Shown here piece by piece: positions 1-9,003 of a stretch of 64,000 nucleotides of DNA. This stretch comes from an uncultured Lachnospiraceae bacterium (GTDB taxonomy: Bacteria; Bacillota; Clostridia; Lachnospirales; Lachnospiraceae). Positions within the stretch are counted from its first letter, which is position 1, and the number at the start of each line of letters is the position of its first letter. The translations under genes were made by a program, and so were the position numbers. Below the pieces are notes generated by a model. It did no database searches, was not told where the DNA came from, and saw only the letters and a program-made list of their open reading frames with translations. Location: positions 60,805 through 124,804 of the forward strand of contig CAJFOF010000008.1 of assembly GCA_904395885.1 (NCBI GenBank), given 5' to 3'.

Positions 1-954
1 GTGACCTCCCAGAGCATTTTCCGCTCCGTAGGGAACCGAGTAGTATTCATCAAATCCCCGGAAATGATCGATCCGGACCAGATCATACAGTTTAAAGCTA
101 TAGTCTGTTCTCCTGATCCACCATCCAAATCCTGTCCTTTCATGGTATCCCCAGTCATACAGCGGATTTCCCCACAACTGTCCTGTTTCGGAAAAGGCAT
201 CTGGAGGGCATCCGGCAACGGCCTTTGGCATCCCTTCCTCGTCAAATTGAAATAGTTCTGGATGAGCCCAGGCATCCGCACCGTCAAAAGCCACATAAAT
301 CGGAATATCGCCGATAATCTTTATGCCATGACTGTTGGCATAGTCCTTTAACCTTTTCCACTGATGTGTAAAGATAAGCTGCGTAAATTCATGGTATCCA
401 ATCTCATCGGACAGTTCGTCGTAATACCGTCTGACTGCCTCCGGCCGCCTCATTCGAATCTCTTCATCCCATTGGCTCCACTCTGTATCGTCAAAATACT
501 CTCTCAGAGCCATATAGAAACAATAGTCCTGAGTATCCTCCATCAACTCTTTCGCCGCTTCCTCATGAACCCCGTCGGGCCGTTCAAACCCCTTAACCTT
601 TTTCCAACGCTCGTACGCTTTATGAAGAAGAATGCTCCTTCCGGCATGGACTTTATCGTAATCCACCGAGCGCAGATTTTTCCCGAAATCTATTTCTTCA
701 CACTCTTCTTTTTCCAACAGCCCCTTCTGAATGAGCTGTTCCAGATCAATCAGCAGCGGATTTCCTGCAAAAGCAGAAAACGACTGGTAAGGCGAGTCTC
801 CAAAGCCAGTGGGACCTAAAGGCAGTATCTGCCAATATCTCTGCCCTGCCGACTGCAGAGTATCCACAAACTCATACGCTTCCTTTGAGAAACAGCCAAT
901 GCCGTACCGGGACGGCAGACTGAATATTGGAAGCAACATTCCACATTCCCTCAT
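1..954 (-). CDS. malQ: 4-alpha-glucanotransferase (amylomaltase), N-terminal 318 residues; cut by window edge
   Basis: GH77 enzyme that moves alpha-1,4-glucan segments between maltodextrins in the cytoplasm. The minus-strand reading frame is open from position 954 to the window edge. It encodes the family N-terminal landmarks in order: SLPSRYGIGCF, WQILPLGPTGFGDSPYQ, GDIPIYVAFDGADAWAHPE, GQLWGNPLYDW and the nucleophile region VRIDHFRGFDEYYSVPYG, whose Asp follows Arg-Ile. The catalytic acid and C-terminus lie outside the window. The ATG at 952-954 was chosen because AGGAG sits about nine bases upstream. It has its own likely promoter at 993-1021. The glycogen branching enzyme gene lies 1.4 kb away on the same strand, so both serve alpha-glucan metabolism, but two unrelated genes separate them. 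Confidence 0.95.
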   Translation of the reverse strand, partial: MRECGMLLPIFSLPSRYGIGCFSKEAYEFVDTLQSAGQRYWQILPLGPTGFGDSPYQSFSAFAGNPLLIDLEQLIQKGLLEKEECEEIDFGKNLRSVDYDKVHAGRSILLHKAYERWKKVKGFERPDGVHEEAAKELMEDTQDYCFYMALREYFDDTEWSQWDEEIRMRRPEAVRRYYDELSDEIGYHEFTQLIFTHQWKRLKDYANSHGIKIIGDIPIYVAFDGADAWAHPELFQFDEEGMPKAVAGCPPDAFSETGQLWGNPLYDWGYHERTGFGWWIRRTDYSFKLYDLVRIDHFRGFDEYYSVPYGAENALGGH

Positions 955-992
955 TTTTCCATTCTCCTGTCCTTTGTATAGATACAAGTTTA

Positions 993-1021
993 AGAATATC
1001 ACTTTATGCAGGCCGCTTCAA
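993..1021 (-). promoter_or_regulatory. sigma-A type promoter of malQ
   Basis: Reading the minus strand, TTGAAG (1016-1021) and TATTCT (993-998) are separated by exactly 17 bases. They lie about 40 bases upstream of the malQ start codon. This is a match to the consensus only, with no other support. Confidence 0.5.
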
Positions 1022-1040
1022 GTAATTTTGTCTTTTTAGA

Positions 1041-1069
1041 TTGTATTTTTGTCCGTCTGAAGGTATACT
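1041..1069 (+). promoter_or_regulatory. sigma-A type promoter of the HicB-like gene
   Basis: TTGTAT (1041-1046), a 17-base spacer, then TATACT (1064-1069), ending 43 bases before the start codon of the HicB-like gene. The malQ promoter faces the other way about 20 bases upstream, so the two genes are divergent. Confidence 0.55.
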
Positions 1070-1112
1070 GAAGAGAAGTAAAATTTTCAGAAATTATACG
1101 AGGTGAACGATT

Positions 1113-1388
1113 ATGAAGTTTGTATATCCTGCAGTTTTTAGAGAAACAGCTCCCGGCCGGATCCGGGCTGATTTCCCGGATTTGGAAGGGTGCTACGCAG
1201 AAGGGGAGACTATAGAAGAAGCACTGGAAAAGGCCAAAGAAGCGGAGACGGACTGGATTATGCTGGAACTGGAAGAAGGCTGCGATCTTCCGCCCAGAAG
1301 CCGGCTGGAAGATCTGCAGCCGGAGAATGGGGCTGTGGTCCGGAATGTTGCTGCCACCATACGGCTGACAGAAGGATATGACGAGTAG
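1113..1388 (+). CDS. HicB-like small protein, no HicA partner adjacent
   Basis: A 91-residue acidic protein with the HicB N-terminal fold pattern: a beta strand starting KFVYPAVFRE, then RADFPDLEGCYAEGETIEEALEKA and a helix ending DWIM. It ends after a short tail (about residues 60-91) without a clear ribbon-helix-helix or HTH DNA-binding domain. HicB antitoxins normally sit next to a HicA RNase of about 60 residues. No HicA-like frame exists in the flanking gaps 955-1112 or 1389-1449. The gene has its own promoter and an AGGTG ribosome-binding site. It may be a solitary HicB-family protein of unknown role or the survivor of a lost toxin pair. Confidence 0.8.
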   Translation: MKFVYPAVFRETAPGRIRADFPDLEGCYAEGETIEEALEKAKEAETDWIMLELEEGCDLPPRSRLEDLQPENGAVVRNVAATIRLTEGYDE

Positions 1389-1412
1389 ACCGGGAGCATA
1401 CTGTTAAATAAA

Positions 1413-1442
1413 GGGAGGCTGCGCTTTTTCTCACAGCCTCCC
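1413..1442. terminator. hairpin terminator between convergent genes
   Basis: A perfect 9-bp stem, GGGAGGCTG (1413-1421) with CAGCCTCCC (1434-1442), and a 12-base loop. It lies between the stop of the HicB-like gene and the stop of the convergent MscS gene. T-rich sequence follows on both strands, so it could serve both. Confidence 0.7.
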
Positions 1443-1449
1443 TGCCATT

Positions 1450-2313
1450 TTATTCTTTACTTTCATTTATAATGTGAACATCCATCTGATTAAACGGAAT
1501 CTCTATTCTGGCTTCGTCAAAAGCCAGCTTTACCGCTTCCGTCACATCCCAGCGAACCTGCCAGTAGTCATCCGTAGAAGCCCATGCACGCCCCTCCAGT
1601 CTGACAGAACTGTCTCCCAGGCTCTTTACAAAAACCTGAATCGGCTCTTCTTTTAGAACCAGCGGATGGGTCTCCAAAATCTCTCTCATAATCTTCTGTG
1701 CCTGTTTCAGATCCGAGTTGTAGCCAATACCTACCTCCAGATCCACTCTCCGCTTATCCATCCCCGTCACATTGGTGAGGACCGAATTGGAAAGGCCACC
1801 GTTTGGAATAACAATTTTGCTGTTGTCAGCAGTTGTCAGCGTAGTGTAAACAAGGCCAATGTCCTTGACCGTCCCCGCTTCCCCGTCTGCCGTCATAATA
1901 TAATCGCCCACTTTAAACGGTTTTGCTATCAGAATCAGGACACCGCCCGCAAAGTTTGCCAGACTGCCCTGGAGAGCAAGGCCTATCGCAACACCGGCAG
2001 AACCCAGCAATGCGATGATTGAGGCCGAAGAAATCCCGATATGCTCTGCTGCTATAAATATCAGGATCCCATAGAGAAGTACATTGGCAACTGACGTCAG
2101 AAAACGATTCAGCCCATCGTCCACGCCTGCACGGTTCAGAGTTCTCCACAGAAATTTTTTTACGACCTTAATGAGACGCCCTCCGACGAAAAGCAGAAGA
2201 ACTGCCAGAAGCAGCCGAATGCCAAAGTCAATCAGCCCCGGTACCCAGCCCTTGATCATTTCTATCAGCACATTAGGGTCAATATTCGCAACTGTTTCCT
2301 GTCCACTATCCAT
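1450..2313 (-). CDS. MscS-family small-conductance mechanosensitive channel
   Basis: A 287-residue inner-membrane channel of standard MscS length that opens under membrane tension to release solutes during osmotic downshock. Three membrane helices are visible (about 27-47, 72-90 and 96-126). The third carries the Gly/Ala-rich pore-lining pattern LLGSAGVAIGLALQGSLAN. It is followed by the beta domain with KPFKVGDYI and GTVKDIGLVYTTL, the VIPNG motif at about 168-172, and the C-terminal vestibule domain. The gene is 20 bases downstream of glgB on the same strand and may be cotranscribed with it. Osmotic context is known for the family; the glgB link is only positional. Confidence 0.93.
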   Translation of the reverse strand: MDSGQETVANIDPNVLIEMIKGWVPGLIDFGIRLLLAVLLLFVGGRLIKVVKKFLWRTLNRAGVDDGLNRFLTSVANVLLYGILIFIAAEHIGISSASIIALLGSAGVAIGLALQGSLANFAGGVLILIAKPFKVGDYIMTADGEAGTVKDIGLVYTTLTTADNSKIVIPNGGLSNSVLTNVTGMDKRRVDLEVGIGYNSDLKQAQKIMREILETHPLVLKEEPIQVFVKSLGDSSVRLEGRAWASTDDYWQVRWDVTEAVKLAFDEARIEIPFNQMDVHIINESKE

Positions 2314-2333
2314 TCAAGTCACCTGTTGTAATC

Positions 2334-4724
2334 TTATTTTTGGGCTTCAGCCACTTTTTCAGTCCTGGTCGCCGCTTTCTTAGGGGATTCTGCCTTTTTT
2401 GCCGTCTTCTTAGGTTCTGTCTTCTTAGACTCTGTCTTCGCTGCCGGTTTCTTTGCCCCAGCCTTTGTTCCCCTTCCGGTCGTCTTTTTCTCTTCGATCG
2501 GTGTGCAGGTGAAATAGCTGACACTCATAGGGGCGATATCGATCTCAATGGAATTTTCTCTTTCGTCCCACTCTACTTTCTTTGAAGTCTTTACCCTTGC
2601 GTTTACCATACCTGAGCCGCCGTAAGCCGTCGAATCACTGTTTAAAATTTCTTTATATTTTCCTGCAAAGGGAACTCCCACCCGGAATTTCGGATGTGCC
2701 ACAGTGTCAAAATTGCAGACTACCAATATTGTCTCCTCAGACTTCTCTGTTTTTCTGACAAACATAGCCAGGCTCTCTTCGCTGTAAGAGCAGTTGATCC
2801 ATTCAAAACCATTGGGATCGTAATCCAGCTTGGACAAGGCTGGATATTTCGCATAAAGGCCATTCAGATCACGAACATAATCTTTCATCTGGCTGTGAAC
2901 CGGATACTGCAGCAGATTCCATTCCAGGCTGGCATTCTCATTCCATTCATCCATTTGGGCAAAATCCTGTCCCATAAACAGCAACTTTTTCCCGGGATGG
3001 CCCATAAAAAATCCGTAAGCTGTCCGAAGGTTCTCTGCTTTCTTTTCCATGGTCTCCCCAGGCATTTTGCCCAGCATGGAGCCTTTTCCGTGAACCACTT
3101 CATCGTGTGAGAATACCAAAACAAAGTCTTCGCTGTAATTATACAGCATAGAGAAAGTAAGCTGTCCGTAATTGTATTTGCGGAAATACGGGTCGCATTT
3201 CATATAACTCAGGAAATCGTTCATCCAGCCCATATTCCATTTATAGTCAAATCCCAGGCCATCATCCTTCACATCGCCGGTGATCTTAGGCCATGCGGTG
3301 GACTCCTCCGCAATCAGTACAGCCCCGCCTGCGCGTCCCCTGAAGACGGAATTTAAATGTTTTAGAAACTCTACTGCCTGCAGATTCTCGTGACCTCCGT
3401 AGATGTTTGGCACCCACTCACCATCGTTTTTGCCGTAATCCAGGTACAGCATAGAAGCCACTGCATCCATCCGGATGCCGTCAGCGTGGTATTTCTCCGC
3501 CCAGAACAGCGCGTTGGCAATCAGGAAGTTGGATACCTGAGGACGGCCGTAATTGTAAATCAGAGTTCCCCAATGGGGGTGAGAACCCTGGCGGGGATCC
3601 GCATGCTCATACACGCAGGTTCCGTCAAAAGCGGCCAGCCCATAGGAATCTCTGGGAAAATGCGCCGGTACCCAGTCCAGAATGACACCGATTCCCTGGC
3701 TGTGCATATAATCCATAAAATACATAAAGTCATCCGGGGTTCCATAGCGGCTGGTGGGCGCATAATACCCGGTTACCTGGTACCCCCAGGAAGCGTCCAG
3801 GGGATGCTCCATAACCGGCATCAGTTCCACATGGGTATATCCCATAGATTTTACATATTCTGCCAGTTTGACCGCAATCTCCCTGTAGTTATAAAATTCT
3901 GAGCCAACGATCGGCTCTCCGTTTTCATCCTCAGCGATCTCTTTTCTCATCCAGGAACCAAGATGTACCTCGTAGATCGCCATAGGCTTGTCCTTTGTAT
4001 TTTCCTTGGCCCGCTTTTTCATCCACTCCTGATCGTTCCACTGGTACTTGCCGATATCCCACACAATGGACGCCGTCTTAGGACGCAGCTCCGCATAGTT
4101 TCCATACGGGTCGGCCTTGAGGATCGGATCTCCGTTCTTGCACTTTACTTCAAATTTGTAGAGACACCCTTCTTTCAGCCCCGGCATAAAAATCTCGAAA
4201 ACGCCGGAATTTCCCAAACGCCGCATCTGATTTCTCCGTCCGTCCCAAAGATTAAAATCACCTACTACGCTGACTCTCATTGCACAAGGTGCCCATACAG
4301 CAAAATAAACTCCCTCCACACCGTCAATCGTCATCGGATGGGCGCCCAGTTTTTCGTAAATCTCATAGTGGATACCAGCCTCAAACTTCTTTAGATCCTT
4401 CTCTGCAATCTGTGGCTTAAAGGCATATGGATCCGCAAACTCTTCTGTTTCCCCATTATCAAATGTCACTTTTAATGTATAAGTCGGTATCGTCTTTCTC
4501 GGAATCAGAACCGCAAAAAATCCCACTTCATCTGCAAGTTCCATGGGATACTCTTTTGTACCTATTTTTACCGCTATCTCCTTCGCTGTCGGCAGCATCG
4601 CCTGAATCAGTACCCCATTGTCCGTCAGATGAGGCCCCAGCATCGCATGGGGATTGGCCGCCTCTGAATAGGTCAGTTCCTCGATTCCTGCCCAGTCCAT
4701 TAGTTCGTATAATGTCTGTTCCAT
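2334..4724 (-). CDS. glgB: 1,4-alpha-glucan branching enzyme with Lys/Ala-rich C-terminal tail
   Basis: Makes alpha-1,6 branches in glycogen (GH13). The 796 residues comprise an N-terminal region (1-110), a CBM48-like domain (about 120-215, with WAPCAMRVSVVGDFN), the TIM barrel and a C-terminal beta domain ending near 742. Catalytic residues are visible: nucleophile Asp420 in DGIRMDA, acid Glu473 in AEEST and Asp541 in HDEVVHG. The last ~52 residues (745-796) are an unusual low-complexity Lys/Ala/Thr/Glu tail with repeated KKTEPKK and KKAESPKK-like units, not part of the usual ~620-750-residue enzyme. AAGGGGG precedes the ATG. Confidence 0.96.
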   Translation of the reverse strand: MEQTLYELMDWAGIEELTYSEAANPHAMLGPHLTDNGVLIQAMLPTAKEIAVKIGTKEYPMELADEVGFFAVLIPRKTIPTYTLKVTFDNGETEEFADPYAFKPQIAEKDLKKFEAGIHYEIYEKLGAHPMTIDGVEGVYFAVWAPCAMRVSVVGDFNLWDGRRNQMRRLGNSGVFEIFMPGLKEGCLYKFEVKCKNGDPILKADPYGNYAELRPKTASIVWDIGKYQWNDQEWMKKRAKENTKDKPMAIYEVHLGSWMRKEIAEDENGEPIVGSEFYNYREIAVKLAEYVKSMGYTHVELMPVMEHPLDASWGYQVTGYYAPTSRYGTPDDFMYFMDYMHSQGIGVILDWVPAHFPRDSYGLAAFDGTCVYEHADPRQGSHPHWGTLIYNYGRPQVSNFLIANALFWAEKYHADGIRMDAVASMLYLDYGKNDGEWVPNIYGGHENLQAVEFLKHLNSVFRGRAGGAVLIAEESTAWPKITGDVKDDGLGFDYKWNMGWMNDFLSYMKCDPYFRKYNYGQLTFSMLYNYSEDFVLVFSHDEVVHGKGSMLGKMPGETMEKKAENLRTAYGFFMGHPGKKLLFMGQDFAQMDEWNENASLEWNLLQYPVHSQMKDYVRDLNGLYAKYPALSKLDYDPNGFEWINCSYSEESLAMFVRKTEKSEETILVVCNFDTVAHPKFRVGVPFAGKYKEILNSDSTAYGGSGMVNARVKTSKKVEWDERENSIEIDIAPMSVSYFTCTPIEEKKTTGRGTKAGAKKPAAKTESKKTEPKKTAKKAESPKKAATRTEKVAEAQK

Positions 4725-4792
4725 AATGCTTCCCCCTTGTTTCGATTTTCAGCATATGTAATTGTAAATAGTTTACCATTTTTCCTTAGAAA

Positions 4793-5914
4793 TTACAATG
4801 AAAATCGGTAATAAGCCAGCATCAGGTCCACAACTCTCCCATAGCTTTTTACGCCCTCTTCCTGATTGTTCATTTTCAGATATGTATCGTTGGCCTGGGT
4901 AGCCGCTTCCGCTATTTTTCCTTCATATTGATCCCAAAAACGGTTATTGGCAGTTAATGCACGGTTTACCCGGTCCGGCAGCCGGCCTGCCAGTTCAAAG
5001 TAGGCCTCCGGATTCTCTTCGTACAGGGCATTGGTGGCATAGATCCAGCCCATCAGATAACCACTGTAGCGGTATTCTAAAGAATCTGCAAAAATGCAGG
5101 CTAAATAACCGATAAAGTTGGCCTCGTCTTCCCTCATAAAACCTTTCAGATGAGACAATTCATGGCAGATAGTGTGTGGAATATTGTAAGGCGTCATCTG
5201 ACGATTAAAATTTGCCTCTGCCGTAAAAGGAGAATAGATCCCGGAAAGCTGCTGAACAGACAGGATCCATGAAACTCCCACCGGTTTTGGCCTTGGATAA
5301 AAACCGGAAAGAGACGGGTAAATTTCTCCCAGCTTCTCCATCGCTTTCACGCCCGCCTCCCCTAACTGCCAAGCTTCCTTCCAGGTCAGGGGGTCCTCAC
5401 CAAGAATCAGGGAAGGCCAGTTTGTCCCGGAACTTCCATCCTCTGCAGCAGAGTTTTCCCGTCTTTCCAGTTCTTCATACGCGCCTGCCACCTGGTCAGT
5501 CAAATATGAGCAGAGGCTGTACAGCTCCTCCTGGGACGACTCTCTGATTTCCAGGCCTGCAACTGTAGAAAACGGCGTTCTGGAATAATTGATTCCGCAA
5601 TTGAACACATACAGAAACAGAAGGACGGACACGCAGCAGGCTAATGTCCATAAAATCTTTTTGATTTGTCTTATATGGGACACTATGTGCCAAATTCCAG
5701 CTATAATCAAGAGATATAGTCCAATCTCAACCACTGATACCGATAGAACCCCACAGATTCTGCTCAAAATCCCCACTATCATCGGGTAGACATAATCTCC
5801 GTACCAGTCGGCAAACCCATCGATTTCCCTGGCTGCCGCCATCCCTGCAACCGAGCAGAAAAAGAGTACTGCCGGCATCCATATGATGAACCGTCTCTTG
5901 TAATCCCTCTTCAT
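4793..5914 (-). CDS. DUF3810-type membrane protein with zinc-peptidase HELSH motif
   Basis: A 373-residue protein with about four N-terminal membrane helices (first at about 9-28) followed by a large domain containing HTICHELSHLKGF (HELSH near residues 251-255) and EDEANFIGY, a plausible third metal ligand. This matches the DUF3810 family, whose members carry an HExxH zinc-metallopeptidase signature; substrate and activity are not known. The start at 5914 was preferred to the ATG six bases upstream because the ribosome-binding site AAAGGGG is seven bases from it and only one or two from the other. It is 68 bases from glgB and divergent from lepB. Confidence 0.85.
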   Translation of the reverse strand: MKRDYKRRFIIWMPAVLFFCSVAGMAAAREIDGFADWYGDYVYPMIVGILSRICGVLSVSVVEIGLYLLIIAGIWHIVSHIRQIKKILWTLACCVSVLLFLYVFNCGINYSRTPFSTVAGLEIRESSQEELYSLCSYLTDQVAGAYEELERRENSAAEDGSSGTNWPSLILGEDPLTWKEAWQLGEAGVKAMEKLGEIYPSLSGFYPRPKPVGVSWILSVQQLSGIYSPFTAEANFNRQMTPYNIPHTICHELSHLKGFMREDEANFIGYLACIFADSLEYRYSGYLMGWIYATNALYEENPEAYFELAGRLPDRVNRALTANNRFWDQYEGKIAEAATQANDTYLKMNNQEEGVKSYGRVVDLMLAYYRFSL

Positions 5915-5995
5915 GAGCATTCCCCTTTGCTTTTTTTCATTTTACTCTATCTCATCCTGGTTTTCCATGTTTTTCTTACTTTTTTCTAAAACCCC

Positions 5996-6024
5996 TTGCA
6001 TAAACAGAAAAACTCGTTTAAACT
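5996..6024 (+). promoter_or_regulatory. possible promoter of lepB
   Basis: TTGCAT (5996-6001), 17 bases, TAAACT (6019-6024), about 80 bases before the lepB start. Each hexamer matches consensus at four of six positions, so this is only a candidate. Confidence 0.4.
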
Positions 6025-6106
6025 TTATCTTTGAAATCTTTCCATGAACTTTATACATACTCATGGAAGAGGCGTCGGATTTTATAAATGGAAGGACTTG
6101 AATCAT

Positions 6107-6682
6107 ATGAGTGAACATTCAGAACATAAAGATAAAAAGAAAGAACCGGTCAACTGGAAAGCAGAGCTGATCAGTTGGGTACAGGTCATAGTGGCCGCCG
6201 CCCTGATTGCTCTTTTCCTGACCAATTTCATTATTGCAAACAGCGAGGTTCCCACTGCGTCTATGGAAAAGACTATTATGTCCCACGACAGGATCATCGG
6301 TTCCAGGCTGTCTTACCTTTTTTCTGACCCGGAGCGCGGCGATATCGTAATCTTCCATTATCCTGATGATCCCACTGGAAAAACCTACTTTGTAAAGCGC
6401 ATTATCGGACTCCCGGGCGACACCATTGATATCCATGACGGCGGTGTTTACATCAACGGCTCTGATACCCCATTAGATGAGCCTTATCTGTGGGAAGAGA
6501 TGCAGACAGAGGGGAATCTACACTACGAAGTGCCGGAGGGCTGTTACTTTATGCTGGGAGATAACCGAAATGATTCCCGGGATTCCCGATATTGGATCAA
6601 TACCTATGTGGAAGAAGATCAGATTATTGCTAAAGTGCTGTTCCGGTATTATCCCTTTAACCAGATTGGATTGATTGAATAG
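6107..6682 (+). CDS. lepB: signal peptidase I
   Basis: Membrane-anchored serine protease (191 residues) that removes signal peptides from secreted proteins on the outer face of the membrane. One N-terminal membrane helix (about 22-44) precedes the catalytic box SEVPTASMEKTI, with Ser52 the nucleophile, then GDIVIF, the catalytic-lysine box YFVKRIIGLPGD (Lys97), and GDNRNDSRDSR. An ATG at 6044 would add 21 residues. The start at 6107 was chosen because GGAAGGA ends ten bases before it and the extension resembles no signal peptidase. The gene stands alone and is followed by a strong terminator. Confidence 0.95.
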   Translation: MSEHSEHKDKKKEPVNWKAELISWVQVIVAAALIALFLTNFIIANSEVPTASMEKTIMSHDRIIGSRLSYLFSDPERGDIVIFHYPDDPTGKTYFVKRIIGLPGDTIDIHDGGVYINGSDTPLDEPYLWEEMQTEGNLHYEVPEGCYFMLGDNRNDSRDSRYWINTYVEEDQIIAKVLFRYYPFNQIGLIE

Positions 6683-6720
6683 AACTAAAACAGCGAGATC
6701 ACCTTTTAGCTTGATAAACA

Positions 6721-6765
6721 AAGCGGGCAAGCCCTCCAAAATTCAGGTGCTTGCCCGCTTTATTT
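6721..6765. terminator. rho-independent terminator after lepB
   Basis: Stem AAGCGGGCAAGC (6721-6732) with GCTTGCCCGCTT (6749-6760), 16-base loop, then TATTTA. The convergent secreted-protein gene ends 20 bases further on; the other strand has fewer T residues after the stem. Confidence 0.85.
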
Positions 6766-6780
6766 ACATTCCCTAAATCC

Positions 6781-7263
6781 TTACTGACCGGAAGTATACT
6801 CAATTCCATTAATCACTCCCTGACGGTTCGTATAGAATGTCAGAGTAAAATCATCGTATTGATATGTGTAAACACCCTTGGCCTCTGTGTAATCCGAACC
6901 GTATGCCTCTTCCATGTCTGCTGTGTCAGAGCCAATTGAAATACCTTCCGCCGTCTGTGCGGAATCGGTCTTTAAATATACGGAACTGATACAGTCCACC
7001 CCATCCATAGGGTAAACGGAAATCTCTACATCTTTATAAACATATATCTTTTCTTTGCCCTGGTAATTGCAGTTCTCAGCCTCATAGAAATTATCCGCCT
7101 TGCCCAATCCGGCTAAAACCGGCGTGGCCTCTCCATTAATGGAAATCTCTGTGTCAGCTACAGTGAAGCTTCCGTCAGCTTCCGCCGCCCAGACAGGCAG
7201 AACGCCAAATGCACTGGTAAACAGAACTGCAGTCAAGAGCAATCCCCATAATTTTCTCTTCAT
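6781..7263 (-). CDS. small secreted protein of unknown function
   Basis: A 160-residue protein with a typical Sec signal peptide (KRK, then a hydrophobic stretch to about residue 24, cleavage likely after VWA). There is no lipobox, so it should be released or wall-associated. The mature part is acidic and rich in Tyr, Asp and Thr, with short repeating beta-strand-like units such as VYVYKDVEISVYP and YTYQYDDFTLTFYTN. No family is recognised. The frame is open to 7344, but AAGGGG ends eight bases before the ATG at 7263 and the signal peptide starts there, so the longer start was rejected. It is transcribed alone, convergent with lepB. Confidence 0.75.
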   Translation of the reverse strand: MKRKLWGLLLTAVLFTSAFGVLPVWAAEADGSFTVADTEISINGEATPVLAGLGKADNFYEAENCNYQGKEKIYVYKDVEISVYPMDGVDCISSVYLKTDSAQTAEGISIGSDTADMEEAYGSDYTEAKGVYTYQYDDFTLTFYTNRQGVINGIEYTSGQ

Positions 7264-7365
7264 GGTAATAGCCCCTTTTCTTTTCTTCTGTAATACCATT
7301 CTAACATCTTTATCTTTTGATTTCAAGGCCGCTGCCCGCTTCAAATCTTACGATATTCTAACAAA

Positions 7366-7809
7366 TCAGTTTCGATTTTCTATCTCTGTCAGCATGTCCA
7401 CCCGGCGCTGGTGCCGGCCTCCCTCATACTCTGCATTCAGCCACTCCTCTGTTATCATCTTTGCCATTTCGCTTCCCACCACTCTGGCTCCAAAGGCCAG
7501 AACGTTGGAATTATTATGCATTCTGGATAATTTTGCGGTGTATGGTTCACTGCATACACACGCCCGTACTCCTTTTACTTTATTGGCTGCCAGAGAGATG
7601 CCTACACCGGTTCCGCAGATCACAATTCCCAGGTCTGCCTCACCGGAAGCCACAGCCCGACCCACCTTTTCTCCATATACCGGATAATCGCAGCTCTCTG
7701 TAGAATTCGTTCCCAGGTCAAGCACCTCATGGCCTTTCTCTTCCAAAAAAGCTTTAATAATATTTTTCAGTTCCACTGCTGTGTGGTCGTTTCCCATTGC
7801 AATTTTCAT
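7366..7809 (-). CDS. rpiB: ribose-5-phosphate isomerase B
   Basis: Interconverts ribose 5-phosphate and ribulose 5-phosphate in the pentose phosphate pathway. The 147 residues match the RpiB/LacAB length. Visible are GNDHTA (Asp8, His9), the catalytic cysteine loop ICGTGVGIS with Cys65, and SRMHNNSNVLAFG with His98. Its ATG overlaps the aroC stop by four bases, so translation is probably coupled. Other RpiB-fold enzymes act on allose or galactose phosphates, but nothing here points to these. Confidence 0.93.
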   Translation of the reverse strand: MKIAMGNDHTAVELKNIIKAFLEEKGHEVLDLGTNSTESCDYPVYGEKVGRAVASGEADLGIVICGTGVGISLAANKVKGVRACVCSEPYTAKLSRMHNNSNVLAFGARVVGSEMAKMITEEWLNAEYEGGRHQRRVDMLTEIENRN

Positions 7810-8966
7810 GTTCTGCTGTTCTCCCTTTCGTACTCTTCTCTCCGCTCTTCTTCCAATGCGGAGGAATATGCAAAAAATGTCTGAATCCTGTCAAGGCGCG
7901 AAGCCATAGAAATCAAAAGCATATCCGCCACTGTCAGCGCAGCCATGGCTTCCACCACCACCACTGCCCTCGGCACTATAATGGGATCATGGCGGCCTTT
8001 GATCTCTATCTTTGTCTCTTTGCCATCCCTTGTCACCGTATCCTGGACAGCGGCAATAGAAGATGTAGGCTTAAAAGCGGCACGGAAAACCAAGCAGCTT
8101 CCATCGCTCATACCTCCCAGCACTCCCCCGGAATGGTTCGTCTTTTTATAGATGTTTCCGTCCTCTCCAATCCCAAATGCATCATTGTTCTGGGATCCGC
8201 AGGCTCTTGCCGCCTGAAATCCATCCCCGATCTCAAATCCTTTTACAGCCCCGATGGACATGATTGCCTTAGCCAGGTTTGCGCTGAGCTTTTCAAAGAC
8301 TGGTTCTCCGATCCCCACTGGGAGACCCGAAATTTCACATTCTACCACACCGCCCGAAGAGTCTTTTTTCGCCATAAGTTCCTTCAGATAAGCCCCGGCT
8401 TCTTCCGCTGCCTGGGCATCCGGCATATACAGGCCATTTTTGTCCCTTTCCTCCAGGTCAAAACGGGCAGGATTCACTTCAACAGGTCCCACGGAGCGGG
8501 TCCATGCCTGTACCTCTATTCCCAGAGATTTTAGGAAAGCGGCGGCAACAGCCCCTGCGGCCACCCGGCCAATCGTCTCTCTTCCAGAAGATCTCCCGCC
8601 TCCCCGGTAATCCCGGAACCCGTATTTCATGTCAAACGTGTAATCGGCGTGGCCCGGGCGGTACATTTCCATAATGTTTCCGTAATCTTTAGAGCGCTGA
8701 TCCTGATTGTGGACAAACATGGCAATGGGCGTCCCTGTAGTCCGTCCCTCAAAAGTTCCTGAGAGCAATTCTACCTTATCCCCCTCATTTCTTTGAGTTG
8801 TGTAACGGTTCTGCCCCGGTTTTCTTCGATCCAGATATTTCTGAATATCTTCTTCGGTCAGAGGAAGGCCTGACGGACATCCGTCAATCACCACACCGAT
8901 CCCCTTGCCGTGGGACTCCCCCCAGGTTGTAATTTTCCATATCGTTCCAAAGGTTGAACCTGCCAT
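7806..8966 (-). CDS. aroC: chorismate synthase
   Basis: Last step of the shikimate pathway: EPSP to chorismate, using reduced FMN. At 386 residues it is of family length. The signatures are clear: GESHG at 16-20, [31 protein letters not shown], the [14 protein letters not shown] signature and [14 protein letters not shown] lies eight bases upstream of the ATG. It leads a two-gene unit with rpiB; no other shikimate genes are in the window. Confidence 0.97.
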   Translation of the reverse strand: MAGSTFGTIWKITTWGESHGKGIGVVIDGCPSGLPLTEEDIQKYLDRRKPGQNRYTTQRNEGDKVELLSGTFEGRTTGTPIAMFVHNQDQRSKDYGNIMEMYRPGHADYTFDMKYGFRDYRGGGRSSGRETIGRVAAGAVAAAFLKSLGIEVQAWTRSVGPVEVNPARFDLEERDKNGLYMPDAQAAEEAGAYLKELMAKKDSSGGVVECEISGLPVGIGEPVFEKLSANLAKAIMSIGAVKGFEIGDGFQAARACGSQNNDAFGIGEDGNIYKKTNHSGGVLGGMSDGSCLVFRAAFKPTSSIAAVQDTVTRDGKETKIEIKGRHDPIIVPRAVVVVEAMAALTVADMLLISMASRLDRIQTFFAYSSALEEERREEYERENSRT

Positions 8967-9003
8967 TGTCTCGTCTCCTCGCTGTCATCTGAACCCTAAC
9001 TTT

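Noticed and set aside
1389..1449. A HicA toxin gene next to the HicB-like gene.
   Set aside because: The gap holds only a terminator, and the other side (955-1112) holds only promoters and leaders; no 60-residue frame fits.
2334..2492. GlgB tail as a simple frameshift artefact.
   Set aside because: The tail stays in the same frame with regular Lys/Ala/Glu repeats typical of real disordered tails; not fully excluded without orthologue comparison.
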